DNA of 64,000 nt from Candidatus Gastranaerophilales bacterium (GCA_944323985.1 CALUUP010000004.1:1-64000); one strand, 5' to 3'. Positions 35,563 through 45,172 are shown, numbered from the stretch's first letter. Notes: generated by a model not told the origin, from the sequence alone. A program made the numbers and translations.

Positions 35563-36852
35563 ATGAAAAAGTTTTATTTAATAATATTATTATTGATAAC
35601 ACAAATTGCAGGTTATGCTGAAGAGAAGAAAGTGTATTTGAATGAGGCAATTAATATTGCTTTAAAGAATAATATTGATTTACAGGCTGCACAAATAAAT
35701 ACAAATATCGCTAAAAATGAAATAAAAACAGCTAATAGACTTCAAAATCCAAGTTTTGACATTTATTCCTTTATTGGAGCTTCAGGTAATAGTGAACCAA
35801 AACAAATTGGTTTAAGTGAAGAAATCGAAATTGCAAAAAGAAAAGCCAGAAAAAATTATGCTGAATCAAATTTAAAATTAGTTGAAAAAAATTTAGACTA
35901 CACAATATTTGATCTCAAAATGGATGTAAGAGAAGCTTATATAAATTTAGTTGAAGCTAAATCAATATTAGACACTTTAGAGCAACAAAAAGAATTACAA
36001 GAGGAATTATTAGAAGTTGCACAAAATAGAGTAAAAACTAATAAATCTCCAGAAATAGATGCTATTCAAGCTGAAATAGCACTAAATCAATTAATAACTC
36101 AGGTTAACAGTGCTAAGGTTGTAGTAAAAAAAGCTCTAGCGAATTTTAATAAAGTTATTAATACACCAGATAATGTCCAATATGATAGTAAAGATAATAT
36201 ATTTTCTGAAGAAAATAACTTTGAAGAGATGTTAACGCCATCTCCCAATAAAAAATTTCCGAATTTTAGTGAAATAGAAGAAAAAGCCTTAGAAAATAGA
36301 TATGATTTACAAATAGCAAAGCAAGAAATTGATTTAGCAGAGAAGAATTTATCAGTAATTATTAGGCAAAGAATTCCTGATTTGCAAATATCTGCTGGGT
36401 ACGCTTATAAACTTGCAAAATATGCGGATAATGGGAATTTTAATAATGGTGCTTATATAGGGGCAAATTTGGTGAATTTACCTTTATTTTATAACTATAC
36501 TCCAGAAATACAAAATGCACGACTTAGAATAGAACAGGCTGAATTAAAATATATTTCAGTACGTAATAAAGCTATTAGAGATATAAGTGCTTCATATGAG
36601 AGATTTCTAACTGCTGCAGACAACCTTAATCATTATGAATCAAAAATAATCACAGGTTCTGAAAATTTAATTGATACTTCAATAAAAAATTACGAAGCCG
36701 GAAAATCTGACATAACATCTTTAATTGTCATGAAACAATCTTATAAATCAATTATTATTGGTTACACTCAAGCCTTAGCAGAATATTATAATAGTTGGAC
36801 GAACTTCTTACGAGAAGTTAACAACGAAAAATTTATTGTGTCAGACATTTAG
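35563..36852 (+). CDS. TolC-family outer-membrane efflux protein (CusC/CzcC-like)
   Basis: A 429-residue secreted protein with a signal peptide (to GYA). It has two OEP repeats with long helices (YLNEAINIALKNNIDLQAAQINTNIAKNEI near 22 and KALENRYDLQIAKQEIDLAEKNLSVI near 243). The segment QIGLSEEIEIAKRKARKNYAE resembles the metal-efflux CzcC/CusC group. No adaptor or pump gene accompanies it, so it may share the RND pump upstream or work with distant partners. The promoter would lie in the terminator gap. It converges with the FlhA_C fusion gene, 3 bases apart. Confidence 0.85.
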   Translation: MKKFYLIILLLITQIAGYAEEKKVYLNEAINIALKNNIDLQAAQINTNIAKNEIKTANRLQNPSFDIYSFIGASGNSEPKQIGLSEEIEIAKRKARKNYAESNLKLVEKNLDYTIFDLKMDVREAYINLVEAKSILDTLEQQKELQEELLEVAQNRVKTNKSPEIDAIQAEIALNQLITQVNSAKVVVKKALANFNKVINTPDNVQYDSKDNIFSEENNFEEMLTPSPNKKFPNFSEIEEKALENRYDLQIAKQEIDLAEKNLSVIIRQRIPDLQISAGYAYKLAKYADNGNFNNGAYIGANLVNLPLFYNYTPEIQNARLRIEQAELKYISVRNKAIRDISASYERFLTAADNLNHYESKIITGSENLIDTSIKNYEAGKSDITSLIVMKQSYKSIIIGYTQALAEYYNSWTNFLREVNNEKFIVSDI

Positions 36853-36855
36853 ATA

Positions 36856-38325
36856 TTAAATTTTTCCTATAAATTTAATATTTGCACTACTTACAAGCTC
36901 TTCATAAGCTAAAACATTTATATTTGGAATAAATTCTGATAATATAACAAAAAACATATGTCTAATATCAACAGGAACTACTATAGTCGGTTGTATTATT
37001 TTTTTTGTTTTTATATATTTTAAAATTTTTGAAGCAATTTCCTCTACTTCAGAAGCTTCGATTCTTACAATCATTTCACTTTCATCTTCTTTGAAAAAGG
37101 AATAAACTTTATCTAGAATAGAATCACTTAATTCAAAAACTTTTAATTCTCCATCAGTAGCTAAATCTTTTATTATATGTTTTGATAGTGCTAATCGAAC
37201 TTTATCTAACAAATCTTCTTTTGTTGGCTCATTTGCGTAGTCATTAATTTTTTCGAAAATATAAACTATATTTTTTACAGAAACATTTTCTCTTATAAGA
37301 CAGGTTAATAAATATTTCAAATCAGATGCTGTTATAAAATCAGGAATGATGTTATCCACTAAAAAAGAATTTGTCTCGATAACCTTTTCAACGTACTTAT
37401 TGACATCATTATAATCCATAATATCAGATACTTCTTTTATAGCAACATACTCTATAGCTTTAGCAATATATTCAGAAGCACTAAATCCAGTTGCCCAAAA
37501 GTCCTTAACTTTTTCTTTAGAAATCCATACTAGTTTTTTTCCGGTAATACAATCTTCAATAACATAATCATTTTCTGTTATTTTGTAACCTTTTATTTCA
37601 TCTTTGTAAAAGGCCATAAATTCCGGAAAAACAATAGATCTAAAAACTTCTATATCATGTATTTTTATACAAAATTCATTTTGCATAAGCTCATCACTAT
37701 TATGAAAATGAATATGTGGAATCACATAACCTAATTTTTCTGCTAGATTTTGTCTAACTTTCACGGTTTCGGCTAACAAATTATCATCTGTAGCTTCCAT
37801 TGAAATTACTTCTAATATTTCTTCTGATAAATTAACAACAAATTTTTCTTCTTTTAAATTTGAATACATTGCTTCAGGAGAAATTTCATTTATCAACTGT
37901 TGTTTTAATATAGATAATTGTTTTAGTTCGTCAGACATTTGATTGTTTAGTTGATTTTTCTTTTCAGGAGAAAGATTATCATTTTCTAATTGAGATTTGA
38001 TTTTTTTTATTCTTTCTTTTTGATTAGAAATTTTTAATTGAATTTCTTTACAAGAAGCATAAGGACTAGATGGTGCTGCTAACATTTTTTCCATTCTGTA
38101 TTTAAAACTGGTAATATTTACAATATCATCTAAATCAGTAGAATCTTCTTCTTGTTTTTCCTTCATAAAAATACAATTGAAATCAAAAGAAGAATCTGTT
38201 TCAACTTCATGCATAGTATATAAATCCCAACCGGCATCTGACATTTCATTTAGTAGGTTTTCTAGAGCCTGTTTGTCATCAGTAGGTACAGATTTTATAA
38301 TATACTGCATTTTTTTGTTAAACAT
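36856..38325 (-). CDS. DUF4177 domain fused to soluble FlhA C-terminal domain
   Basis: A 489-residue cytoplasmic protein. Residues 5-50 (QYIIKSVPTDDKQALENLLNEMSDAGWDLY) match DUF4177; 85-135 are coiled coil; 150-489 match FlhA_C. The FlhA-like blocks are VRQNLAEKLGYVIPHIHFHN, NEFCIKIHDIEV, WISKEKVKDFWATGFSASEYI, VDNIIPDFITASDLKYLLTCLIRENVSVKNIVYIFEKI, VRLALSKHI and the ending VVPVDIRHMFFVILSEFIPNINVLAYEEL. FlhA_C is the docking ring for export chaperones. The eight-helix FlhA channel domain is absent. I chose ATG 38325, with GAGG 6 bases upstream; it begins inside deoA. It is the last gene of bamA-skp-deoA. Function is unknown. Confidence 0.8.
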   Translation of the reverse strand: MFNKKMQYIIKSVPTDDKQALENLLNEMSDAGWDLYTMHEVETDSSFDFNCIFMKEKQEEDSTDLDDIVNITSFKYRMEKMLAAPSSPYASCKEIQLKISNQKERIKKIKSQLENDNLSPEKKNQLNNQMSDELKQLSILKQQLINEISPEAMYSNLKEEKFVVNLSEEILEVISMEATDDNLLAETVKVRQNLAEKLGYVIPHIHFHNSDELMQNEFCIKIHDIEVFRSIVFPEFMAFYKDEIKGYKITENDYVIEDCITGKKLVWISKEKVKDFWATGFSASEYIAKAIEYVAIKEVSDIMDYNDVNKYVEKVIETNSFLVDNIIPDFITASDLKYLLTCLIRENVSVKNIVYIFEKINDYANEPTKEDLLDKVRLALSKHIIKDLATDGELKVFELSDSILDKVYSFFKEDESEMIVRIEASEVEEIASKILKYIKTKKIIQPTIVVPVDIRHMFFVILSEFIPNINVLAYEELVSSANIKFIGKI

Positions 38326-39649
38326 CTTCTTCCTCATCTTCTGTTTTTATAATTTTAAATATTAAATTATTATGAATTGGCTTATTATCATTAATTAAAA
38401 ACGCTTCGTCACAAACTTTTTGAGCAACTCTTGTTTTATCTTCATCATTTGAATATATAGTATAAAGTATTTCTCCTTTATTTACATACTCTCCACTTTT
38501 TTTATTTAAGAATATTCCAACACTGCAGTCAATTTTATCATTAGAATTTTCTCTGCTTGCGCCTAATATTTTTGAAGCTTTTGCAATATTAAAGGCGTTA
38601 ATTTTTTGAACATAACCGCTTTTTTTTGATTCACATTCTATTTTAAATTCAGGTAATTCAAATTTATCATAATTATCTACCACATCAGGATTTCCACCTT
38701 GAGCAGATATTAATTCCTTGCATTTATCAATTGCTTTTCCTGAATCAATTAAATTATGTAAAAACATTTCAGCTTCTTTTTTATCATCATAAAGACCTAA
38801 GTTTATTAATATAATTTTAGCAATAGCAAAAGTAAGATCTGCTAAATCCCCTGATTTAATATTTCCTTTTAGAAATTCCATTGATTCAATAACTTCAATA
38901 GAGTTTCCAATTGCTCTACCCAAAGGTTCTTCCATAGAAGTAACTATAGCTAATATTTTTCTATCCAAAATTTTTCCTATATTAACCATCATTTTTGACA
39001 AACTAACAGCCTCTTCTGGAGTTTTCATAAAAGCTCCAGAACCATATTTTACATCTAAAACAATATTACTCGCTCCAGAAGCAATTTTTTTAGATAGAAT
39101 TGAAGATGCAATTAAAGAAATATTATCAGTAGTAGTTGTTAAATTTCTCAATGCTTGTAATTTTTTATCTGCAGGTGCTAAATTTTCATTTTGAGATGCA
39201 ATTACAGCATTATGTTCTTTTACCATAGATATTATGTTCTCAATTGTTAAAACAGAATCAAATCCAGGAATAGATTCTAATTTATCAACGGTTCCGGCAG
39301 CGTGCCCAATACCTCTGTCTGAAATTTTTGCTATTGGTATTCCTGCAGCAGCAAGTAAAGGTATTAATGTTATTGTAACTTTATCACCAACACCACCTGT
39401 AGAATGTTTATCTACAATAGAATCTTTTAATTCTTCAAAATCAATGACTTTACCCGAAAAAGCCAAAGCTTCTGTTAAATAAGCAGTTTCTAATTCTGTT
39501 AATCCATTAAATGTTACAGCCATTAGCCAGGCTGACATTTGTGAATCAGCAATAATACCATTTACAAAAGAATTTATTAAATAATTAATTTCTTCTTTTG
39601 TGTGCGTTTTACCTTTTTTCTTTTTTTCTATTATATCAATAATTTTCAT
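38318..39649 (-). CDS. deoA: Pyrimidine-nucleoside/thymidine phosphorylase
   Basis: A 443-residue enzyme that splits thymidine or uridine with phosphate into base and (deoxy)ribose 1-phosphate. The family signature is clear: KHSTGGVGDKVTITLIPLLAAAGIPIAKISDRGIGHAAGTVDKLESIPGF (about 80-130), and LDVKYGSGAFMKT near 198. The C-terminal domain is standard. Its start overlaps the stop of the skp-like gene as TAATG, indicating coupling. A salvage enzyme downstream of bamA-skp is an unusual context. Confidence 0.95.
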   Translation of the reverse strand: MKIIDIIEKKKKGKTHTKEEINYLINSFVNGIIADSQMSAWLMAVTFNGLTELETAYLTEALAFSGKVIDFEELKDSIVDKHSTGGVGDKVTITLIPLLAAAGIPIAKISDRGIGHAAGTVDKLESIPGFDSVLTIENIISMVKEHNAVIASQNENLAPADKKLQALRNLTTTTDNISLIASSILSKKIASGASNIVLDVKYGSGAFMKTPEEAVSLSKMMVNIGKILDRKILAIVTSMEEPLGRAIGNSIEVIESMEFLKGNIKSGDLADLTFAIAKIILINLGLYDDKKEAEMFLHNLIDSGKAIDKCKELISAQGGNPDVVDNYDKFELPEFKIECESKKSGYVQKINAFNIAKASKILGASRENSNDKIDCSVGIFLNKKSGEYVNKGEILYTIYSNDEDKTRVAQKVCDEAFLINDNKPIHNNLIFKIIKTEDEEEDV

Positions 39650-40098
39650 TATTTTTTAGCGCCTTTAAGCTTAGAAATAACACTGTCTGTTATATCTACA
39701 CCTCCAACAAAAACACCTCTTACATCCATAACAGCATCTAATTTTTGTTCTACCATAACAGCTTTTGCGGCATCTTTTATTTTTGTATAAACTTCTTGTT
39801 CTCTTTTATTTTTTAAAGCAACATAAGCAGCTTCTTTTGTTTTAAACTCTTGAGCGACTTTTTCTTCAAAAGTTTGTTTTTTTAACGGAGTATCTAAAGA
39901 TTTATATTCCTTTTCTTTGTCAACTAAAAATTGTTGCATTTCTAAACCTTTAGCATCAACTTCTTTTGTAACTTGTTTTGCATAATCATAATTATCAATA
40001 ACTTTAGCGTAATCAATATACCCAACACCTCCGGCAAAAGATAATCCGGTAGTTATCAACAATGATAAAGCAATAAGTCCTAATTTAAAATTTTTCAT
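39649..40098 (-). CDS. OmpH/Skp-family periplasmic chaperone (second copy)
   Basis: The 149-residue protein has a signal peptide (LIALSLLITTGLSFA), VGYIDYAKVIDNYDYAKQVTKEVDAKG, a coiled-coil middle and the ending LDAVMDVRGVFVGGVDITDSVISKLKG. This is the full Skp/OmpH pattern, here in its classical place after bamA. The end has the usual small hydrophobic strand. GGAGG precedes the ATG. It presumably carries outer-membrane proteins to BamA. Confidence 0.9.
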   Translation of the reverse strand: MKNFKLGLIALSLLITTGLSFAGGVGYIDYAKVIDNYDYAKQVTKEVDAKGLEMQQFLVDKEKEYKSLDTPLKKQTFEEKVAQEFKTKEAAYVALKNKREQEVYTKIKDAAKAVMVEQKLDAVMDVRGVFVGGVDITDSVISKLKGAKK

Positions 40099-40138
40099 AA
40101 TAAACCTCCTGATATCTATTTAACTATTATACACTATT

Positions 40139-42043
40139 TTAATACATCATGTCACCAACACCAAAAGTGAAGTAACCGTTAGGTGATCCATTTGGTCCCG
40201 GATTTGTAAGAGGGAAACCATAGTCTATTGATAAAGGTCCAATTCCAGGCATATTGATTTTTAAACCTATACCCGCTGTGATAGCTTGAATTGGTCTATC
40301 ATAAATTACACTTGATATGGTTGGATCAAATACTTTACCGGCATCAACCCAGAATGTTAATCTTAAATTCTGTAAGAAATTTACTTTTAGTCTATCAACA
40401 AAAGGTATTGGAGTTGCAAGTTCCGCAGAACCCATAATAAAAGCTGTACCTGTACCTACACCGTTGACTTTATAACCTCTTATAGTGTATGGACCTCCTA
40501 AACGATAAGCCATAACTTCCGGCATATCATCACCATGAACTTTTATACCACCTCTTCCAGTAAATGTTAATGATGATTTTTTAGCTATAGGAATATATTT
40601 TTTAGCCATACCTGTCAAACGCCCGTTTGTCTTTCCAAAACCATCTAAGCCGAAAGCTTCTTCATAACGTACGGATGCTAAAACACCATTTCTAGGATTT
40701 ACAGAAGAATCTCTTGAGTCATAAGCAAGTCCCGGTGCTAATCTTAAGAAGAATCCTCCTTCTAATTGTTTAGCTCTTTCTGCGATATCTAAACCGTGAT
40801 TTTTGTATAATTGAGCTATGTTGGCAGCATCTCCTTCACTTAGATGTATATATTCCACTCCTGAAGTAAATGTTGTTGACATATTTCTGTTAAATTTAAG
40901 TCTGTGAGCTACTGTTCCTTCTATTCCAATTCTTCTTTCTATTGCTAATGGAACTTGATAGCTACCTAAATCTCTGAAATAAATTTTGCTCATCAAAGAG
41001 TTGTCGGCATTTAAGAAATGTGGCTCAAAGAAACTTAATTCTGCCTGATAATTCATGTGACTTTTGATGGAAGAGTCACTCATTAAAATACCGGAACCAA
41101 CCATGCCTGTTAAAGAAACTCTTTGGTTCATTCCTCTAAAATTGTTATCAGAAATACCAACAGAACCAAAAGCCCCTGTTGCAGAATCTAAGCCGCCACC
41201 TATAGAAACGGATGCCGTTCTTTGTTCTTTTAGTTCAATAGTGACATCAAATTTATCAGGATCTTCTTCTGATACTTCAATAGTTCTATTAACATCTTTA
41301 AATGCTTGGGTAGAATATAATCTAACTAAATCTTGTTTAACTTGATTTTCATTATAAACAGAACCAGGTTCTGTCATTATATTTCTTTCAATGATATACT
41401 CTTTAGTTTTTTCATTTCCAGTAATCATTATTTTGTTAATTTTACCTTCGGTAATACTCAAATTTAATGTTCCGTCAGGATCATCATAAATAGAGTCTAT
41501 TTTGGAAAGAATATAACCTTTTGAATAATAACATTGATTAATTTGTTCCATTGCTTGATTAATAGCTGTTATATTTTGGGGTTTTCCTTTTAAAGGCAAT
41601 AAATACTGCATAATTTCATCACTTGAAACTACAGTATTACCTTCTATTGTAAAATCAGTAACAGGAATGTTTTCTTCAACAATTATTTTTAAAGAAATTG
41701 TACCATTAGAATTCTTTATAGGGATAGCTTTCATTCTTTCTGTAAAATATCCCATTCTGTAGATAGTTTTTAAATCTTGTTGCATAACATCTTTATCATA
41801 TAAACTTCCTTTTTGTAAAGTTAGCTTAGATAAAATGTATTCTGGTCTTATAATATTAGACCCCAATATTTCAATGTCATTTATGTAGGCAGTATTACTA
41901 TCATAGGTTGATTCTTCAATATAATCAAGTTCATTCTCATCAGGAATTTCTTCAGCACAAACAGAATTGGAATAAAGCCCTAAACTCCCTATTACAATTA
42001 AAAAAACTATTAAATTTTTATATAAAAACGATAGATTTTTCAA
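40139..42043 (-). CDS. bamA: BamA/Omp85 outer-membrane assembly factor
   Basis: A 634-residue protein with a signal peptide (to about CAEE) and then three POTRA domains (about 45-115, 116-195, 196-270; each with the YxxG... GxI pattern such as MEQINQCYYSKGYILSKI). A 16-strand barrel follows. The L6 motif VRGY-like IRGYKVNG near 515, and the final KINMPGIGPLSIDYGFPL...GYFTFGVGDMMY, are typical. Three POTRAs and a terminal methionine-tyrosine end resemble cyanobacterial Omp85. It folds barrels into the outer membrane. Confidence 0.95.
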   Translation of the reverse strand: MKNLSFLYKNLIVFLIVIGSLGLYSNSVCAEEIPDENELDYIEESTYDSNTAYINDIEILGSNIIRPEYILSKLTLQKGSLYDKDVMQQDLKTIYRMGYFTERMKAIPIKNSNGTISLKIIVEENIPVTDFTIEGNTVVSSDEIMQYLLPLKGKPQNITAINQAMEQINQCYYSKGYILSKIDSIYDDPDGTLNLSITEGKINKIMITGNEKTKEYIIERNIMTEPGSVYNENQVKQDLVRLYSTQAFKDVNRTIEVSEEDPDKFDVTIELKEQRTASVSIGGGLDSATGAFGSVGISDNNFRGMNQRVSLTGMVGSGILMSDSSIKSHMNYQAELSFFEPHFLNADNSLMSKIYFRDLGSYQVPLAIERRIGIEGTVAHRLKFNRNMSTTFTSGVEYIHLSEGDAANIAQLYKNHGLDIAERAKQLEGGFFLRLAPGLAYDSRDSSVNPRNGVLASVRYEEAFGLDGFGKTNGRLTGMAKKYIPIAKKSSLTFTGRGGIKVHGDDMPEVMAYRLGGPYTIRGYKVNGVGTGTAFIMGSAELATPIPFVDRLKVNFLQNLRLTFWVDAGKVFDPTISSVIYDRPIQAITAGIGLKINMPGIGPLSIDYGFPLTNPGPNGSPNGYFTFGVGDMMY

Positions 42044-42149
42044 CTATCTACTCCACAGCACTGTCTACAATATAATATCATAAATATATAATTTTTAAAA
42101 ATTAAGCAATTTTTTTTTACAAAAATACTTTATAAATGTAGAGGATAAT

Positions 42150-42668
42150 ATGACAGACGAAATAAGTTTTTTTGTAAAAAATGAAGCTTCTTACTCTATA
42201 CCAGATAAAAATTTCGGGGATTATTTAGGTAGAGGAGTAAAAATACAAAAATCTTCTGGAATCTATGAAGGCATGTTTGCAGTAAAATTCAACAAAGAAT
42301 CAGAAGGTGTTTTTGCTGAATTAAAATATACGACTCCTAAATTTTTTAAAGATTTTGCTTTTGAATCACGTTCTCGTTTACAATACGAGTCTACAGGAAG
42401 TTCTTTTAATACAAGATTGGCTGCTAAATATTCTAAAAATATTAATTCTAAATTCAATATATATGAAATTGCTGGTTCTACATTAAAAATACCTTTTAAG
42501 GCTGATAAAAAAAATACACTTTCTTCTATCACTGGAATTGGATACAATATTAATTCAAATACTAATATTTATGCCGAAGGTGAATTTAGTAAAACTTATA
42601 ACCTTAAAACGAATGAATGGGGGGATTTTTCTCCTGCTGTATATTTAGGAATTAAGTATACTTTTTAA
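42150..42668 (+). CDS. Beta-rich protein with barrel-like end but no signal peptide
   Basis: A 172-residue protein made of alternating beta-strand patterns throughout (FFVKNEASYSI, GMFAVKFN, GVFAELKYTTP, NTRLAAKYSK, TNIYAEGEFSKTYNL), ending AVYLGIKYTF. The terminal Phe and aromatic-polar alternation are those of an outer-membrane barrel's last strand. Yet it begins MTDEISFF with no signal peptide, and no upstream in-frame start would add one. It is divergent from bamA. AGAGGAT precedes the ATG. Export route and function are unknown. Confidence 0.6.
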   Translation: MTDEISFFVKNEASYSIPDKNFGDYLGRGVKIQKSSGIYEGMFAVKFNKESEGVFAELKYTTPKFFKDFAFESRSRLQYESTGSSFNTRLAAKYSKNINSKFNIYEIAGSTLKIPFKADKKNTLSSITGIGYNINSNTNIYAEGEFSKTYNLKTNEWGDFSPAVYLGIKYTF

Positions 42669-42761
42669 ATTTTCTTTAAAATTATTAGCTAGTTAGCTGA
42701 TAGACACTTTAACTAGGATAGTGTAAAAGAGAAATAGGTGATAAATAAAAGGTTTAAAGAT

Positions 42762-42992
42762 ATGGAAATTTTTACAACTAGAGAAAAAGAAGTTTTATAT
42801 TTGTTATTGTTAGGCTTAAATAATAGAGAAATTTCTAAAAAACTGGTTATTTCAAATCATACAACGAAAGCGCATGTTGCTTCAATTTATAAGAAATTAG
42901 GTGCAACTAATCGTGTTCAGGCAGCTATTAAAAGTATTAAATTAGGTGCAGATGTATACTTTAATTTGTATGCTAACAGTAATGCCTCTTAG
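42762..42992 (+). CDS. LuxR-type helix-turn-helix regulator without receiver
   Basis: The 76-residue protein is only a LuxR/GerE DNA-binding domain: FTTREKEVLYLLLLGLNNREISKKLVISNHTTKAHVASIYKKLGATNRVQAAI. It resembles the C-terminal part of the response regulator at 24.5 kb. It may be a constitutively active or oligomer-controlled regulator. I chose ATG 42762 after AAAAGG; a GTG at 42738 would add 8 residues. Confidence 0.85.
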   Translation: MEIFTTREKEVLYLLLLGLNNREISKKLVISNHTTKAHVASIYKKLGATNRVQAAIKSIKLGADVYFNLYANSNAS

Positions 42993-42997
42993 TTGAA

Positions 42998-45172
42998 TTA
43001 CATTCCATCAAAATTTCCTGCTAAAACCCTCAGTGCTTGATTTTCTGCTCTTTGAGCTCTATCTAAAGCTGACTGTAGGCCTGAATTATCAAAAGTTTTT
43101 TCTATATTTGCAGCTTGCTGAGAAGGTATATATTTTCTTTGCTTTTCAACATCTTTAGTACTTGGTGGAATTGTACATTTAGAAGATGGAATATAAGTAT
43201 AGTTATCTACATTATTTTTATTTATAGGATGTTTTATTATATTATTAGAAGACGGAATATATGTATAATTGTCTATTTTATTTTTTTTATTATCATTTTG
43301 AATAATATTATTAGAAGATGGAATATAAGTATAATTATCACCTTCATTGTTTACAATATTTTCAATCTTAACAGAGTTTAAATCTTGAATATCGTGATTT
43401 AAACCTTTTAGAGAAATTTGATTTTGATTTGTTTTATTTAAATGTTGATTTTGAATTATTTGTTTAGTTTTAGCGGCATTATATAACCTATCATTTAAAT
43501 CTTTTTTTAAATATTGTTTTTGCTCATTTAAAGCCGCTTTATGTTCATCTTGTTTTTCAGCATCATAAGATTTTCCAAAAATACTTGATGTAATTTTAGT
43601 CAACGTAGCACCTAATACACCCATTGATATAGCTCCCCAAACTCCAAATCTTAAAGGTACACCTACTATATTTCTTAACATATTAGGAACTTTTCTTACT
43701 AAATTTACAAAGATATTTTTATTTTGATAAGGCTTAAAAGTGCCTAAATCTAGAGTTAGTACTCCAATAATTTTTCTTAAACTTTTTGTAAAAATATTTT
43801 GTTTTTCTACAACTAATTTTTGTTTAACAAAATTTTTAGCAATATCATATTCAGCTTTCGTTGTAAATTTGCCAATTTTTACATTATTATTAAATTCGTT
43901 TAAAGCTTCTCTATATTTTTCTACATCAGATTTACTCATGCCTGCATATTTAATACCGCCTATTGCATGCATCATTTTTAAAGCTATAGGGAAAGTAAAT
44001 ACCCAAGAAATATTATCGACTAATCCATTTGCAAAAGTTCCTACTTTTTGGTCATTTTCAGCTTTTTTAGTATTAACAAATACTTCAGCCAATATTGGTG
44101 CAATAAAAACTAAAGCGCCTAATTTTCCATTGCCAAAAGTAAGTCCTCTGTGAATCACTTGAAGAGTTTTTGATAATGCTCTACCTGTAGCAGTCTTAGC
44201 TCCGCCTCCTTTTGTTATGCTATAAAGTTGATTATAAACTTCATCGCAACCTTTTGTTCTTTCAAACAGTTTAGTTAATGGTCCTAAGTAACTATAATGA
44301 CCAGCACCCATTTTGACTTTACCTTTTACTTTTTCACAAGCTTTCATGACATCGTCAATATATTTGCCGGTCATATCTTCTTTTATTAATTTTAATTTTG
44401 TAGAATCAAGTCCCATAGCTTTTAAGATTTCTGTTTTTGTAGCAGAAAGAGATTCGGCCGTATTCATAGCTAAAATTTTATTTATTTCAGCTTGAGGTTT
44501 TCCAAGACGATGTAATAAAATTTGATTTACTGCTTTTTCTTGTGGAATTTTAGAAATATTATCTACACTAAAAATTTTTTTGAGCATTTTCTTTTCAGCT
44601 TTTGTAATTCCTACATTTTTTAATTCTAAAGCACTATTATCACTAAGTTTTAGATTGTCTACAATTTTAATAAACTCTTGAACAACTTCCTGTTTTTGAT
44701 TAAACATTTGAGTTTTAACCATTTGCCATTCTGGCTGTGTCGGAGTATTTTTCATAGCACGTAAAATCGCACTATTATTAACAGCTTTTTCTCCTAAATT
44801 TCCAACTTTTTTAAAACCACTTAAAACTTTTTGAACAGGTTTATTTTGAATAAATCTTGATTCTTGTATATTATCACCTAATTTTGCAGCTTTCCCTACA
44901 AGACTTTTTTCATATTCTCCACTACAAGCTTTAGAATAACCATCCAACAAAGCACTTATACCTAACCAAGTTCCTAGAACTGTAAGAGGATATTCCTTAA
45001 AAGGTTTTACAGTCATTTGATAAATCGGATTATTATCTAAAGCTTCCTGAGCTGATTGTTTATTATCAGGAACATAATAATAGTTAGGTATACGAACAGG
45101 ATTAGCTTGAGGTTGATTTCCCTGTTGCATTAAAATAGGATATTTATCAAAATTTTGATTAATTTGTGTCAC
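42998..45172 (-). CDS. Large membrane-associated protein with 22-residue repeats
   Basis: The product is 724 residues. Hydrophobic segments occur near 55-75, 340-360 (LGALVFIAPILAEVFV), 375-395 and 535-560 (FGVWGAISMGVLGATLT); most of the rest is helical and Lys-rich. A C-terminal region (about 610-680) holds three tandem copies of a 22-residue unit with DNYTYIPSSNNII. No family is recognised. The general look, long helical with short Ala/Gly-rich membrane pieces, is shared with the protein at 50.8 kb. I chose GTG 45172, 9 bases after AAAAGG; a TTG at 45190 would add six residues. Confidence 0.65.
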   Translation of the reverse strand: MTQINQNFDKYPILMQQGNQPQANPVRIPNYYYVPDNKQSAQEALDNNPIYQMTVKPFKEYPLTVLGTWLGISALLDGYSKACSGEYEKSLVGKAAKLGDNIQESRFIQNKPVQKVLSGFKKVGNLGEKAVNNSAILRAMKNTPTQPEWQMVKTQMFNQKQEVVQEFIKIVDNLKLSDNSALELKNVGITKAEKKMLKKIFSVDNISKIPQEKAVNQILLHRLGKPQAEINKILAMNTAESLSATKTEILKAMGLDSTKLKLIKEDMTGKYIDDVMKACEKVKGKVKMGAGHYSYLGPLTKLFERTKGCDEVYNQLYSITKGGGAKTATGRALSKTLQVIHRGLTFGNGKLGALVFIAPILAEVFVNTKKAENDQKVGTFANGLVDNISWVFTFPIALKMMHAIGGIKYAGMSKSDVEKYREALNEFNNNVKIGKFTTKAEYDIAKNFVKQKLVVEKQNIFTKSLRKIIGVLTLDLGTFKPYQNKNIFVNLVRKVPNMLRNIVGVPLRFGVWGAISMGVLGATLTKITSSIFGKSYDAEKQDEHKAALNEQKQYLKKDLNDRLYNAAKTKQIIQNQHLNKTNQNQISLKGLNHDIQDLNSVKIENIVNNEGDNYTYIPSSNNIIQNDNKKNKIDNYTYIPSSNNIIKHPINKNNVDNYTYIPSSKCTIPPSTKDVEKQRKYIPSQQAANIEKTFDNSGLQSALDRAQRAENQALRVLAGNFDGM
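43181..43345. repeat. Three 66-bp in-frame tandem repeats
   Basis: agaagatgga or agaagacgga followed by atataagtat or atatatgtat starts at 43181, 43247 and 43313, so the period is exactly 66 bases, 22 codons. The copies have diverged at synonymous and spacer sites. They encode the repeated DNYTYIPSSNNII units of the large membrane-associated protein. Confidence 0.9.

Noticed and set aside
43115-43381. A plus-strand ORF rich in Ile/Phe/Tyr that looks like membrane helices
   Set aside because: It is the reverse frame of the 66-bp repeats of the large minus-strand protein.
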